A DNA stretch of 64,000 bases from Rhodocyclaceae bacterium (GTDB lineage: Bacteria; Pseudomonadota; Gammaproteobacteria; Burkholderiales; Rhodocyclaceae), in contig JADKDD010000001.1 in NCBI GenBank assembly GCA_016718525.1, forward strand, positions 1,550,001 through 1,614,000, given 5' to 3'. The translations under genes and the position numbers were made by a program. Numbering within the stretch: position 1 is the first letter of the stretch; every line of letters starts with the position of its first letter. This document shows positions 44,148 through 52,403 of this stretch, piece after piece. The notes beneath the pieces were generated by a model that saw only the letters and a program-made list of their open reading frames with translations, had not been told where the DNA came from and did not search any database.

Positions 44148-46580
44148 ATGTTGAGGATCAACGTGACAAATGTGCTGACTCCGACAAGCATCGATGTATT
44201 GCAGCGGGGGTTATTCGAAAAGGCGAAGCAGCAAAGAGACAGCCAGTTCCATGGCCTTTATGCAGAAGTTTTCCGCGCCGATGTTTTGCTGCACGCATAC
44301 CTATTGTGCCGAGCGCGCAATACTCATGCCGCCGGTGTCGATGGTATAAGCCTGGCCGACATTGCCACGTATGGCGCGCGTAAGTGGTTGAAAGAGCTCG
44401 AGTCGGATTTAAAGGAACAGCGCTATCAGCCCAAAGCATTGCTGCGCATCGCATACATTTTGGCGGAGGGAAAAACTGTCGCCAGGGACATTCCGACACT
44501 CCGCGATGAAGTCTGCATGACCGCTGCAGCCATTGTCGTCGAGCCAATTGTTGCCGCTTGGCTGGCCAGTCTGCTGGATCCAACCTCACCCCGCAGTCGA
44601 TCACCACTCGAAATCGACGACTGGAGAGCTGTCTTGGAGACCAGCTCACTTCAAATGAGACGTCGCGTAGAACCACGCTGGTTGGAATACTTGGCGAACG
44701 TCTCGCACAGCGATGTAACAGCGGCATTATCTTCGCGGATTGCAGATCCGTCGGTAATCAAATTGTTTGGCGGTTGGCTGACATGCCCGATTGCAATTGA
44801 CGCTTCCAAAGAGGGAACGCTTAACCAAGAAATTGTGGCGACCCAGAGATGGAACATTCCCGAAGGTCTTCCAATTTCACGGATCTTGCACTGCCTTGTA
44901 CTTCTGCAGTCCTCGATAGTCCATCAAAATCGCCGCCGTACAGAACTGGGGAGCAAAGCTTCGAGGCAACTTCGAGGCTTGGTCGATTGGCTTTCGACAG
45001 CCTCTAAACGCGAGGATCTTCGCGGTCCAGGTTTATTTTCGACGCTAAGGAGCACTCGGCTTGGCAGAGCGTTGACGTTAAGTCTGATTCTTCATGTCTG
45101 CGTGCTTTCGTTGCAGTTTGGCGAACCCGGTGCAGGACTGCCGCTTTTTGGATTGCTGGGCGAAAACCGCCAGGCAACCATTTCTGATCTAAATGTCACG
45201 CTCAAACAGGTGGAGATAGCAGAAACCAGTCCGCCGGAAATGCAACAGCCTTACAAGGAAAAGCAGGAGCAGAAGTCATCTCCACCGGCCAAATCAACGC
45301 AACCGGAAATCCGATCGCCAGGCGAAGCAACGGTTGCAAAAATCGTTGAATCGACGCAAATCGTTCCTGAAAACTTACCTGACAACAAGGAGTTATCGGA
45401 TTCGATTGTTCCCGCCACGAAGTCACGGAAGGCAAAGCGGCGAGAAAGCGAAATACTGACAACTCCGGCGGAGAGCACGTGGACTCAACCCGTTGTCAAA
45501 ACACCCATCGAACATGACGATCAGGATATTTCCAAAACGAATGCCGATAGACAACTGGAAGAAGAACGTATCGAGAAGGAGCGGTTGAACGCGTTAGCTA
45601 GGCTCGAAGCTGAAAGGGAACAATTTGCAGCGGCAGCAAAGGTGCGCGACGAGGCCTTGGCACGCAAACGTCGCGAAGAAAGCGCGCGCGAGGAAGAGGA
45701 AAAGCTGAAGCAGGCCGCAACGGCGCTGGCACAGGAAGACGAGCGGATACGTGCCGAAGCCGAACGGCAAAGGCAGTTGGCAGCGGCCCGTGCTAAAGAG
45801 GAAGAGCTGGCCCGACAACGCGCCGACGATTTGGCTCGGGTGGAGGCAGAAAGAGTCAAGCAACAACTTGAGGCCAAAGCGGCCGCGGAACGCGCTGCCA
45901 AAAAAGCCGCTCTGGAAGCGGAGCTCGCTGCCAGGGAACGCGCCGCAGAAATAGCGGCACAAGCAAAACAAATTGAATCCGAACGAATCTTGTCGCAGGA
46001 AAAAGCACGCGCAGCGCAGCTTGCATCTACCCCGGTTGCAACGATTTCCGTGCAGTCTCAGACGCCCGGCAACACATCCCAAGCGCTCTCCGGAAGCGGA
46101 CGCGACCAATCGGCAGGTTCGACCTCTGTTGCAGGGCGGGATCTGGCCGGCAGCGCTTTGGCGGCGGCTAGAAATCTGCCGTCCGGTCTGGTTCCGCGGG
46201 CCTCGCTGGAACCGCCATCGCAGCGACGAGCGAGCATCCTCGGAAATGATCCAAAGGATATTCAACTCGCCTTTTATGGTGAAGGATGGCGCCAAAAAGT
46301 GGAACGTATCGGCGCATTGAATTTCCCGTCGTTATCCAGAAATCTTGTTTACGAACCGATGGTGGTTACGGTCAGCATTAATAGCGATGGCTCTTTGGCT
46401 GGCTTGCGCATTGTCAAGAGTAGCGGGCATATTGAGCTCGACAATGCCGTGCGCCGAATAATCGAGATGAGCGCGCCGTTTTCTGCGTTTCCGCCAGACA
46501 TGAAACGAAGCTTTGATGTCGCTGACATTACCCGAACCTGGGTATTCGTCGGTGACCGCCCGCTAATCAATGCCCAATGA
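44148..46580 (+). CDS. Chimeric protein: dead group-II-intron-type RT domain fused to a TonB-like protein
   Basis: 810 residues. Residues about 25-265 follow group-II intron reverse transcriptases block by block: FHGLYAEVFRADVLLHAYLL, AAGVDGISLADIATYG, RDIPTLRDEVCMTAAAIVVE, VIKLFGGWLTCPIAID and NIPEGLPISRILHCL (the PQG-like block). The motif A aspartates are replaced (RVEPRWLEYLANVSH). The YADD block is absent, so polymerase activity is excluded. Residues 306-325, LGRALTLSLILHVCVLSLQF, form a TonB-type anchor with S-x-x-x-H. They are followed by a Pro/Lys linker, a long charged coiled coil (about 465-628) and a TonB C-terminal domain (VVTVSINSDGSLAGLRIVKS, ARNIIEM-like region, FPPDMKRSFD). 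A GTG at 44163 has the better ribosome-binding site (GAGG). Confidence 0.85.
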   Translation: MLRINVTNVLTPTSIDVLQRGLFEKAKQQRDSQFHGLYAEVFRADVLLHAYLLCRARNTHAAGVDGISLADIATYGARKWLKELESDLKEQRYQPKALLRIAYILAEGKTVARDIPTLRDEVCMTAAAIVVEPIVAAWLASLLDPTSPRSRSPLEIDDWRAVLETSSLQMRRRVEPRWLEYLANVSHSDVTAALSSRIADPSVIKLFGGWLTCPIAIDASKEGTLNQEIVATQRWNIPEGLPISRILHCLVLLQSSIVHQNRRRTELGSKASRQLRGLVDWLSTASKREDLRGPGLFSTLRSTRLGRALTLSLILHVCVLSLQFGEPGAGLPLFGLLGENRQATISDLNVTLKQVEIAETSPPEMQQPYKEKQEQKSSPPAKSTQPEIRSPGEATVAKIVESTQIVPENLPDNKELSDSIVPATKSRKAKRRESEILTTPAESTWTQPVVKTPIEHDDQDISKTNADRQLEEERIEKERLNALARLEAEREQFAAAAKVRDEALARKRREESAREEEEKLKQAATALAQEDERIRAEAERQRQLAAARAKEEELARQRADDLARVEAERVKQQLEAKAAAERAAKKAALEAELAARERAAEIAAQAKQIESERILSQEKARAAQLASTPVATISVQSQTPGNTSQALSGSGRDQSAGSTSVAGRDLAGSALAAARNLPSGLVPRASLEPPSQRRASILGNDPKDIQLAFYGEGWRQKVERIGALNFPSLSRNLVYEPMVVTVSINSDGSLAGLRIVKSSGHIELDNAVRRIIEMSAPFSAFPPDMKRSFDVADITRTWVFVGDRPLINAQ

Positions 46581-46693
46581 CGACAGATTCATCCCCGCTT
46601 CAATTACCACACCCCTAAAATCCGAACGACGTTGCTAATGAAAACTAACCTTGATAGCTTGAATAAATCCCCAACACAACGTCTGGAGATCAT

Positions 46694-47119
46694 ATGACAC
46701 AAGCCGCTGAACACTTACGCGGGGCATGGAAACTGGAGTCTTTCGAAGCCGAACTACAAGCTTCCGGGCAGCGATTCAAACCATGGGGTGAGAACCCAAA
46801 TGGCTATTTCATTGTGGAACCGGGTGGGCGAATGATCGCCTTGCTGACTGCGGGGGAGCGTCCTGTCGGAGAGGCAGATGGAGATTTGGCAAGCTTGTTT
46901 CGATCAATGGTCGCATATACCGGCCGTTATCGAATCGAAGGTGATCGCCTGATTACCAAAGTGGATGCTTCGTGGAACGAGGCGTGGAATGGCACAGAGC
47001 AGGAACGGTTCTACCATTTTGAGAAAGATCACTTGGTGCTAACCACCACATGGGCGCCAATCAACTTTCTCCCAGGATCTCCTGTGGCCAGAGGAATTCT
47101 CTCTTGGGTGCGCACGTAG
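46694..47119 (+). CDS. Lipocalin-like domain protein
   Basis: 141 residues. LRGAWKLESFEAELQASGQR, NPNGYFIVEPGGRMIALLTA, VAYTGRYRIEGDRLITKVDA and FEKDHLVLTTTWAPI match the lipocalin-like (PF13924-type) beta-barrel family of soluble ligand-binding proteins. No signal peptide, so cytoplasmic. The ATG at 46694 has CTGGAG seven bases upstream. The ligand is unknown. Confidence 0.85.
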   Translation: MTQAAEHLRGAWKLESFEAELQASGQRFKPWGENPNGYFIVEPGGRMIALLTAGERPVGEADGDLASLFRSMVAYTGRYRIEGDRLITKVDASWNEAWNGTEQERFYHFEKDHLVLTTTWAPINFLPGSPVARGILSWVRT

Positions 47120-47204
47120 TCAGCGCGACCGTCGCTGGAGAACGAAAACCGGATGCCGAGCGGGCAACAAATAAGTCGGCACCGGTCAGTGATGCACCAA
47201 TAAT

Positions 47205-47456
47205 TTATGTCTTCGCGCCCGGTTCCCGGCCAGCGGCACGTGGTGGCGTGTAGCCAGATATCCGGGCCAGTATTCCCCTTACTTCCTCTCCATCGTTAAA
47301 CTTAATCACCGTGCACTGGGATACCTCACCTTTGGCGGCGAGTTCGGAAAGTGATGCACGTACGTTTGCCAAGGGGATACCTGTTGCCGCAGCAATTTCG
47401 GAATCGTGTAACTGACCGCGCTTGCGCAGACATTGGAGAACCGGAGCGGATTGCAT
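47205..47456 (-). CDS. Small winged-helix regulator-like protein
   Basis: 83 residues: MQSAPVLQCLRKRGQLHDSE, IAAATGIPLANVRASLSELA, AKGEVSQCTVIKFNDGEE. This is a compact winged helix: the second and third helices carry the recognition pattern, and the wing is GEVSQCTVIKF. It may regulate a local gene; no partner is obvious. The ATG at 47456 has no strong ribosome-binding site. Confidence 0.6.
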   Translation of the reverse strand: MQSAPVLQCLRKRGQLHDSEIAAATGIPLANVRASLSELAAKGEVSQCTVIKFNDGEEVRGILARISGYTPPRAAGREPGAKT

Positions 47457-47739
47457 GGTGTTCGTACCAAGGGAATGAATATGGTATCGAGACTAAACGA
47501 ATCAATTAGGTGTAACACCCCAAAATCGACCAATGCTCGAACGAGAAGTGTCCCCGATAGACCTTTGGAATTTCAAGTCTGCAATTTGCAGTGGCTATCT
47601 CGTCATTCCCGCGGTATGGACTCACCGTATAGCCTTTGCTCACGCCAATGAAAAGCAAAGGCCACCTTGCATGATGACATCCAACTGCCAGTCCGTCTAT
47701 AAACAACTATACGGCGGCCTCAACTCGCCTGGTGGTCAT

Positions 47740-47994
47740 TTACGCAGCTGGAAGATAAATGGCGCTATGCCGGGTTACGACAAAACGCCCCATGTCTTCA
47801 GTTGTACGCGCAGCGTAGGTCATCGCCTTCGGTGTCACCACAAAGCGCCCCATATCTTGGTATTGAGCAGGCATGACCGGCTGTGTTTCGCGTTGCGCAT
47901 CCCTGGTAAGCGCAACGGCGCCGCCTGCAGACAACAGTAATGCGCCAACAATGGTGGCAGCGATAAAGCGACTGCTTTTGTAAAGTGTTTTCAT
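47740..47994 (-). CDS. Small exported protein with duplicated MGRFVVT motif
   Basis: 84 residues. A signal peptide (IAATIVGALLLSAGGAVA) is followed by QYQDMGRFVVTPKAMTYAAR and TTEDMGRFVVTRHSAIY, two copies of the same nine-residue motif. A degenerate relative (KGRFVVTAKTVT) lies out of frame near 49700 on the same strand, so the family is locally duplicated. The function is unknown; probably periplasmic. Confidence 0.65.
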   Translation of the reverse strand: MKTLYKSSRFIAATIVGALLLSAGGAVALTRDAQRETQPVMPAQYQDMGRFVVTPKAMTYAARTTEDMGRFVVTRHSAIYLPAA

Positions 47995-48114
47995 GATCTC
48001 TGCTCCAATGTGTGTTGCGATGGATGCAGGTTATTGATGCGTCTGTCATCGTTCCAGCACAATGCGATGGACTGCTGAATTTTTGGAGCAGGCGGTGTCT
48101 AATGCTGATAGACC

Positions 48115-48429
48115 ATGGCCAACCAACTAAAACATCAGCTGCCAGTGATCGCTTTGGTGCTTCTGGGAGGATGTGTGTATTTGCCCAATACCATCACGAC
48201 CTATAACGAGAAATGCCAAACCTACGAGCGGCATATGACCTTGGAAGTACAACAAATCGGCACGCTCTCAAGTTGTCAAGGCGAGGCCTGTGCAGGTGCG
48301 TTAGTAGCCTTCGGTGCCGTCTCAGCCGCCACCGCCATAGTCTCCGGCAGTATTGTCATTATTGGGAACGTTGCCTATTGGCTGGAAAGTAAGGGGCAGT
48401 GCATTGGATCGCCCATCAAGCCTGTATAG
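48115..48429 (+). CDS. Small lipoprotein
   Basis: 104 residues. The signal peptide LPVIALVLLGGC ends in a lipobox (LLGGC). The mature part has several Cys residues (EKCQTY, LSSCQGEACAGA) and a hydrophobic segment (VSAATAIVSGSIVIIGNVAY), suggesting a membrane-associated product. It ends three bases before the acpH start, so the two are probably translated from one message. Function unknown. Confidence 0.75.
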   Translation: MANQLKHQLPVIALVLLGGCVYLPNTITTYNEKCQTYERHMTLEVQQIGTLSSCQGEACAGALVAFGAVSAATAIVSGSIVIIGNVAYWLESKGQCIGSPIKPV

Positions 48430-48431
48430 CA

Positions 48432-49025
48432 ATGAACTACCTTGCCCATGCACTGTTGGCCGGCCAGTCTCCCGCGCTCATTGTTGGCGGCGTTATCGGG
48501 GACTTTATCAAAGGCCCGCTACCGGGGCTACTACCCCAAGACTTGACCCGAGGTGTCGCTCTGCATCGGGCGATTGATTCCTTTGCAGAAACTAATCCGG
48601 CATTTTGCGCAAGCCGGAATCGGGTGTCACCCGCACGTCGTCGTTACGCCGGGGTTCTGGTCGATATCTTTTACGATCACTTGCTCGCGCGCGATTGGGA
48701 CCAAATCCATCACCAGCCGTTGGGTGATTATTCGGCATCCATTTACCAATCAATCGCGGACCGACTTCACGAAATCGCCACACCTGCCCATTTCGCCCTG
48801 AAGTTGATGGCCGAGGAAGATTGGCTTTCCAGCTACGCACGCATCGATGGGATCAGCGATGTCCTGGCACGTATGTCACGACGGGCCAGACAACCCAATC
48901 CGCTGGCAGGTGCCGAGGAGGAATTTCTTTCTGATCCGACTGGATTCGCCACCGATTTTTACGATTGGCTCGGGGATGCCGGACAATTTGCCCGCAGCTG
49001 GATCGAGCGAGATGTTACGGATTGA
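48432..49025 (+). CDS. acpH: Acyl-carrier-protein phosphodiesterase
   Basis: 197 residues from the ATG at 48432 (MNYLAHALLAGQSPALIVGG, VIGDFIKG); the in-frame ATG at 48399 lies inside the lipoprotein gene. Conserved blocks: GVALHRAIDSFAETNPAF, SPARRRYAGVLVDIFYDHLL, with the metal-binding D and H residues of the HD-like AcpH fold. The enzyme removes 4'-phosphopantetheine from ACP. Only the lipoprotein gene is upstream on this strand. Confidence 0.88.
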   Translation: MNYLAHALLAGQSPALIVGGVIGDFIKGPLPGLLPQDLTRGVALHRAIDSFAETNPAFCASRNRVSPARRRYAGVLVDIFYDHLLARDWDQIHHQPLGDYSASIYQSIADRLHEIATPAHFALKLMAEEDWLSSYARIDGISDVLARMSRRARQPNPLAGAEEEFLSDPTGFATDFYDWLGDAGQFARSWIERDVTD

Positions 49026-49048
49026 TTTGCCCTGAGTGTCAGCAAAAT

Positions 49049-49312
49049 CTATGGCAGCTGATCCTTTTTGACCAACTGTTTCATAAAGGCGACCTCGTTT
49101 TTTGTAACGCGCGGGACTTTTTGCGGTCCCATGGATTCAACCAGTTTCACGAACTCATCAAGTTGCAGAGGCGCGGAAAGTTCTACATCACTTGCGTCAA
49201 TCCGTTCATACAACTTGAACAGACCCGCACCAGTCAGTGCCATCAAGAAATGGCGGCCATCGCTTCTGGTGTTGAGTCGGGCTATTGCGGCAGTTGCTCG
49301 GGTGGAACGCAT
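49049..49312 (-). CDS. Hypothetical protein
   Basis: 87 residues from the ATG at 49312 (MRSTRATAAIARLNTRSDGR; LFKLYERIDASDVELSAPLQ; KNEVAFMKQLVKKDQLP). It looks soluble and helical at the C-terminus. No family is recognised and the ribosome-binding site is weak. It may be real, because the opposite-strand frame does not look like a gene. Convergent with acpH. Confidence 0.35.
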   Translation of the reverse strand: MRSTRATAAIARLNTRSDGRHFLMALTGAGLFKLYERIDASDVELSAPLQLDEFVKLVESMGPQKVPRVTKNEVAFMKQLVKKDQLP

Positions 49313-49826
49313 AGGCGCTTTGTCTTTCAAACGAGTCGAATGGGAGTTTACATGCTCAAAACGGACTGCTTGCAATCACATGCTGAATTGAGCTCACTGT
49401 CGTGTATCCCTAAGGCGTGTCACGTCACAAATGTGCCACCAGTCTTTCGCTGAACGTTCCGTCCAAACCTTCTCATACCGAACCACCGAACTTTCGGTAC
49501 ACCACTCCTGCCGCACCCCCAAAAACACACAAGCCACCCCGGAGTATGGCCACTAAGTGCAAGACGCGTGACAGAGAATTTTTGAAATCAGTACCGGCAA
49601 CCCACTTGGGCAACCTGAATGTACACCGCTACGTGCTGGATTTCAGCGAAACGACCGATTATTACCGCAGGGCAAACAAACGTCACCGTCTTGGCGGTAA
49701 CCACAAAACGCCCCTTGCCTTGCGCGTAGCTCACTGTTTACTTAGGTTGATAGGACCGATGGTCAAGGGCAACGGCGCTGAATTTGATGCCGTGGAGGGC
49801 AGGGTGAGCGTTCATAAGGTAATCGA
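49313..49826. other. Gap with repeat and gene remnant
   Basis: Holds copy 1 of the 95-bp repeat (49488-49580) and, on the minus strand near 49700, a short broken relative of the MGRFVVT-motif protein. No intact gene is supported. Confidence 0.6.
49488..49580 (+). repeat. Approximately 95-bp dispersed repeat, copy 1
   Basis: Begins ACTTTCGGTACACC, continues CCCCCAAAAACACA, and ends GGCCACTAAGTGCAAGACGC. Shares these blocks with the copies at 51052 and 51978. Confidence 0.75.
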
Positions 49827-50165
49827 CTATGCCTTCTTTACAAATGCCGACTTTAGACCCATGGATCCAATGCCATCAATCTTGCAGTCGATATCGTGAT
49901 CACCATCGACCAAGCGGATGTTCTTTACTTTGGTACCAACCTTGACCACGGACGATGATCCCTTGACCTTGAGATCCTTGATTACAGTCACTGTATCGCC
50001 ATCTTGGAGAACATTGCCGACCGCATCGCGAACGACACGCAATTCGTCAGAACTCTCAGTTGCTTCACTTGACCACTCGTGTGCGCATTCAGGGCAGATA
50101 TACATTCCGCCATCTTCATAGGTTAATTGCGAACCACACGAAGGACATTGGGGAATTGTGTTCAT
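49827..50165 (-). CDS. yjdM: PhnA/YjdM family zinc-ribbon protein
   Basis: 112 residues, a full-length member. The N-terminal zinc ribbon is CPSCGSQLTYEDGGMYICPEC. The C-terminal SH3-like part reads VRDAVGNVLQDGDTVTVIKD, LKVKGSSSVVKVGTKVKNIR, DGDHDIDCKIDGIGSMGLKS. Despite the old name, no phosphonate-degrading role is proven for this protein. It is a conserved cytosolic protein of unknown exact role. The start is the ATG at 50165. Confidence 0.93.
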   Translation of the reverse strand: MNTIPQCPSCGSQLTYEDGGMYICPECAHEWSSEATESSDELRVVRDAVGNVLQDGDTVTVIKDLKVKGSSSVVKVGTKVKNIRLVDGDHDIDCKIDGIGSMGLKSAFVKKA

Positions 50166-50225
50166 CTGGCGATTTCCAGTTTTGGTTTGTCTTTTATGTA
50201 TTGGCAGAAGCGATATCGACCGCTG

Positions 50226-50936
50226 TCACTTCTGTAATGTCGCATCCTCAATAAGCACCTTGTAGGAATACCCTGCACCGAAATCCTTGTCGGTCCGCAC
50301 GATACCTTTTACCGTAATGACATTGCCAATTTGCGTCTCACTTACGGTGGTCACGAGAATGTCGTTCGTGTTGTCTGCAGTAGAGCCTGAGCCGTCGCGC
50401 AGGTGAATCCAGTTTTTACCCATGATCCCGGGGTTGTACTTGACAACCTTGCCGCTGACGACAACGGGTTTGTCCTTCAGTTCGGCGGTCTTCGTCAGAA
50501 TTTCCGCCACTGTCCGGGCATTGGCACCGCTCGCCTTCGGAACAACAATGTTCTGCGTATCCGATGGTCTGGCAATGGCTGGATGAGGTTTAGCCATCGC
50601 ACTGCCATTTGATTGAGCGCTAGCCCCGGAACCCGCCAAATTACCAAACATGATGGTCGGAAAGGTCTTCTTCAGCGATTTGCTTTCGAAGTTGCTCATG
50701 ACCGTTACGTTTTCAATTGTGACCTTTGCGCCAGTCTTGACAGGAGATTTGGCAACTGCGGCCCACGTTTCTTCGTCTTTGGTCTTCAGGCGGAGATAGG
50801 TATAGCTCTCGACATCCTTGACCTCAAGCACTTCACCACTCACGGTGCTTGTCGCTGGTGTGGTAGCGGCAGAAATTTCACCTGCCCAGAGAACTGTAGC
50901 GGTGATGACGGTGAGGATTGATAGTGCAGTCTTCAT
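50226..50936 (-). CDS. Periplasmic OB-fold-like protein (duplicated nucleic-acid-binding-like domain)
   Basis: 236 residues from the ATG at 50936 (the ATG at 50978 would add 14 non-signal residues). A signal peptide ends near GEISAA. The first part reads TVSGEVLEVKDVESYTYLRL, KTKDEETWAAVAKSPVKTGA, resembling NrfJ-like small OB domains. The second half repeats the theme: PVVVSGKVVKYNPGIMGKNW, IHLRDGSGSTADNTNDILVT. Related proteins are periplasmic with unknown ligands. Single-gene transcript. Confidence 0.75.
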   Translation of the reverse strand: MKTALSILTVITATVLWAGEISAATTPATSTVSGEVLEVKDVESYTYLRLKTKDEETWAAVAKSPVKTGAKVTIENVTVMSNFESKSLKKTFPTIMFGNLAGSGASAQSNGSAMAKPHPAIARPSDTQNIVVPKASGANARTVAEILTKTAELKDKPVVVSGKVVKYNPGIMGKNWIHLRDGSGSTADNTNDILVTTVSETQIGNVITVKGIVRTDKDFGAGYSYKVLIEDATLQK

Positions 50937-51051
50937 GACCTGGTTACTCGGTAGGGTAGATTGATAGGAAAACAGCAACGTTTATCGAGGCTGCTACCCC
51001 TGCAAGATAGCAGACTGGATATACCGACAACGAAGCCATCCATCCACACCG

Positions 51052-51127
51052 CCGGACTTTCGGTGTAACGATCCCGTCGTAATCCCAAAAAAATACAAAA
51101 GTCACCTGAAAGGATCGCTACTAGTGC
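51052..51127 (+). repeat. Approximately 95-bp dispersed repeat, copy 2 (degenerate)
   Basis: GGACTTTCGGTGTAACG, then CCCAAAAAAATACAAAAG, then GGATCGCTACTAGTGCAA. Clearly related to copies 1 and 3 but shortened. Confidence 0.6.
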
Positions 51128-51176
51128 AATTGAAGCATCAGAGATATGCGGGTGGCTGGGTGAGGTTGGTCGATTG

Positions 51177-51202
51177 GCCAGTTGGTGCTGGTGATACGCC
51201 GT
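51177..51202 (-). repeat. Dispersed repeat, chromosomal subfamily, copy f
   Basis: On the minus strand ACGGCGT-N5-CAGCACCAACTGGC, with the same spacer. Confidence 0.75.
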
Positions 51203-51283
51203 TGGCGTTGAAAAAATCCGAAGCAAATCGTCCGATAGATAAGAACTAGTGGCTCAGGAACCCGCCCCATTCCTGATACAGAT

Positions 51284-51802
51284 TCACATCTTGATCGCAA
51301 ACGCTTCCTCAATAAGCAGCTTCGCTTCTGCGCTATCCCAATCCTTGGCCCCAAAGTGTTTGCTCAAAACCCGTCCTTGACGATCAACCAAGATCGTCAG
51401 GGGAAGACGGTCGGCACCGAGCATATTTTCCATTAGCAGTTTTCTATCAATGTAATTGTCGAAAGAAGTACCTGACTTCTCCAAGAAAAGATAAGCCGCC
51501 TCGATGTCGTCATCAGTAGAGATGCCAATTACATTGAATTGTTTTCTCCCATAACGTCGCGCAAGTCGATCCAATGATCCCATCTCCTGACGACATGGAG
51601 CACACCAGCTAGCCCAAACGTTGATGATCAAGGGCCTGCCACGGTAGGCTGACAACATTTTTGACGGCACGGTCAGACCGTTCAACTGTGCGTCGCCGAG
51701 CCTGCTACCGACCTCGACTTCGCCAGGGGTCTTCGCCGATGAGGAAGGAGCAAAGGCTGCATAGCAACTCAGCACAACTAACAAGAATATCGATTTCATC
51801 AT
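51284..51802 (-). CDS. TlpA-like periplasmic thioredoxin
   Basis: 172 residues from 51802 (MMKSIFLLVVLSCYAAFA signal peptide). Longer in-frame starts exist but lack a signal. Redox motif INVWASWCAPCRQEM (C-x-x-C), then FNVIGISTDDDIEAAYLFL, DRLPLTILVDRQGRVLSKHF with the cis-Pro. Such proteins reduce periplasmic disulfides, for example in cytochrome c or copper-centre assembly; no such gene is adjacent. The closest right-hand neighbour is the tRNA-Asn fragment. Confidence 0.9.
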   Translation of the reverse strand: MMKSIFLLVVLSCYAAFAPSSSAKTPGEVEVGSRLGDAQLNGLTVPSKMLSAYRGRPLIINVWASWCAPCRQEMGSLDRLARRYGRKQFNVIGISTDDDIEAAYLFLEKSGTSFDNYIDRKLLMENMLGADRLPLTILVDRQGRVLSKHFGAKDWDSAEAKLLIEEAFAIKM

Positions 51803-51977
51803 TTGGTGCGCGGCCATGCTCATGGATTCCATATCTGCGTAATGTATCTCACCATCAGATTTCTGACCAAGCATCACCGCGTATCAACGCAAGGCTCATG
51901 ATCAATCCACTGATTTGCAATGAGATATGAGCGCTGGGTTGATGCCGATTCGCGTATCACGGGCGCCTATACCGCAC

Positions 51978-52072
51978 TGCCGGACTTTCGGTATACCGCT
52001 CCCGCCGTGCCCCCAAAAACACAAAAGCCACCCCGAAGGATGGCCACTAAGTGCAAGACGCGTAACAGAAAA
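51978..52072 (+). repeat. Approximately 95-bp dispersed repeat, copy 3 (abuts tRNA fragment)
   Basis: GGACTTTCGGTATACCGC, CCCCCAAAAACACAAAAGCC, GGCCACTAAGTGCAAGACGC. Ends 5 bp before the CCA end of the tRNA-Asn remnant. Confidence 0.75.
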
Positions 52073-52076
52073 TTCT

Positions 52077-52123
52077 TGGCTCCTCGACCTGGGCTCGAAC
52101 CAGGGACCTACGGATTAACAGTC
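52077..52123 (-). other. 3' half of a tRNA-Asn gene (attachment-site remnant)
   Basis: The minus strand reads GACTGTTAATC (anticodon loop, GTT), then CGTAGGTCCCTGG, TTCGAGCCCAGGTC and GAGGAGCCA. This is a normal anticodon 3' side, variable loop, T arm and acceptor end. The 5' half (acceptor 5' strand and D arm) is missing; unrelated DNA follows at 52124. It marks an integration site. The intact tRNA gene is expected on the other side of the island, beyond 64000. Confidence 0.85.
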
Positions 52124-52367
52124 TTCAGGCCGGGAACGGAAACGCATTCTAGCGAATTCTGAAAACTTCGCAACCCCCTGAATTTCCACGATTCAGATGT
52201 CGTGGCCTGCGTGGCGGTGTTCCACCGGGTTCCGGGGTTTTGTGTAATTTTCTGTGCTCGATTACACAGGAACTACACAGAGATTTTCACCACTCCCCTG
52301 TATTGGCAAGGGTTTGCAGGCGCGACGCGGCGGAGATTCAGCTACCGGCCCAGGCTTGCCAGCCTCA

Positions 52368-52391
52368 AAAGTCGGCGCTGGCGACACGGCG
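52368..52391 (-). repeat. Dispersed repeat, island subfamily, copy 1
   Basis: The plus strand reads AAA then GTCGGCGCTGGCGACAC then GGCG. Directly downstream of the Abi gene's 3' end. Confidence 0.85.
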
Positions 52392-52403
52392 ATTATTGCC
52401 GCG

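Larger units (their letters stand above)
50937..51283. other. Intergenic region with two repeats
   Basis: Between the OB-fold protein and the thioredoxin-like gene. Contains copy 2 of the 95-bp repeat (51052-51127) and dispersed-repeat copy f (51177-51202). No gene is seen. Confidence 0.65.
51803..52403. other. Junction between chromosome and defence island
   Basis: Holds copy 3 of the 95-bp repeat, the tRNA-Asn 3' half and the first island repeat. No protein gene is supported. Confidence 0.7.

Noticed and set aside
45594..46295. Minus-strand ORFs opposite the coiled coil of the RT-TonB gene
   Set aside because: Produced by the GC-rich Glu/Ala/Arg codons of the coiled coil; composition is typical of antisense frames.
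44148..46580. Active group II intron
   Set aside because: No YxDD block, motif A lost, no maturase or endonuclease domain, no intron RNA domain V hairpin seen, and the frame continues into TonB sequence.
52077..52123. Complete tRNA-Asn gene
   Set aside because: Only the anticodon 3' side to CCA is present; no D arm or 5' acceptor strand can be found next to it.
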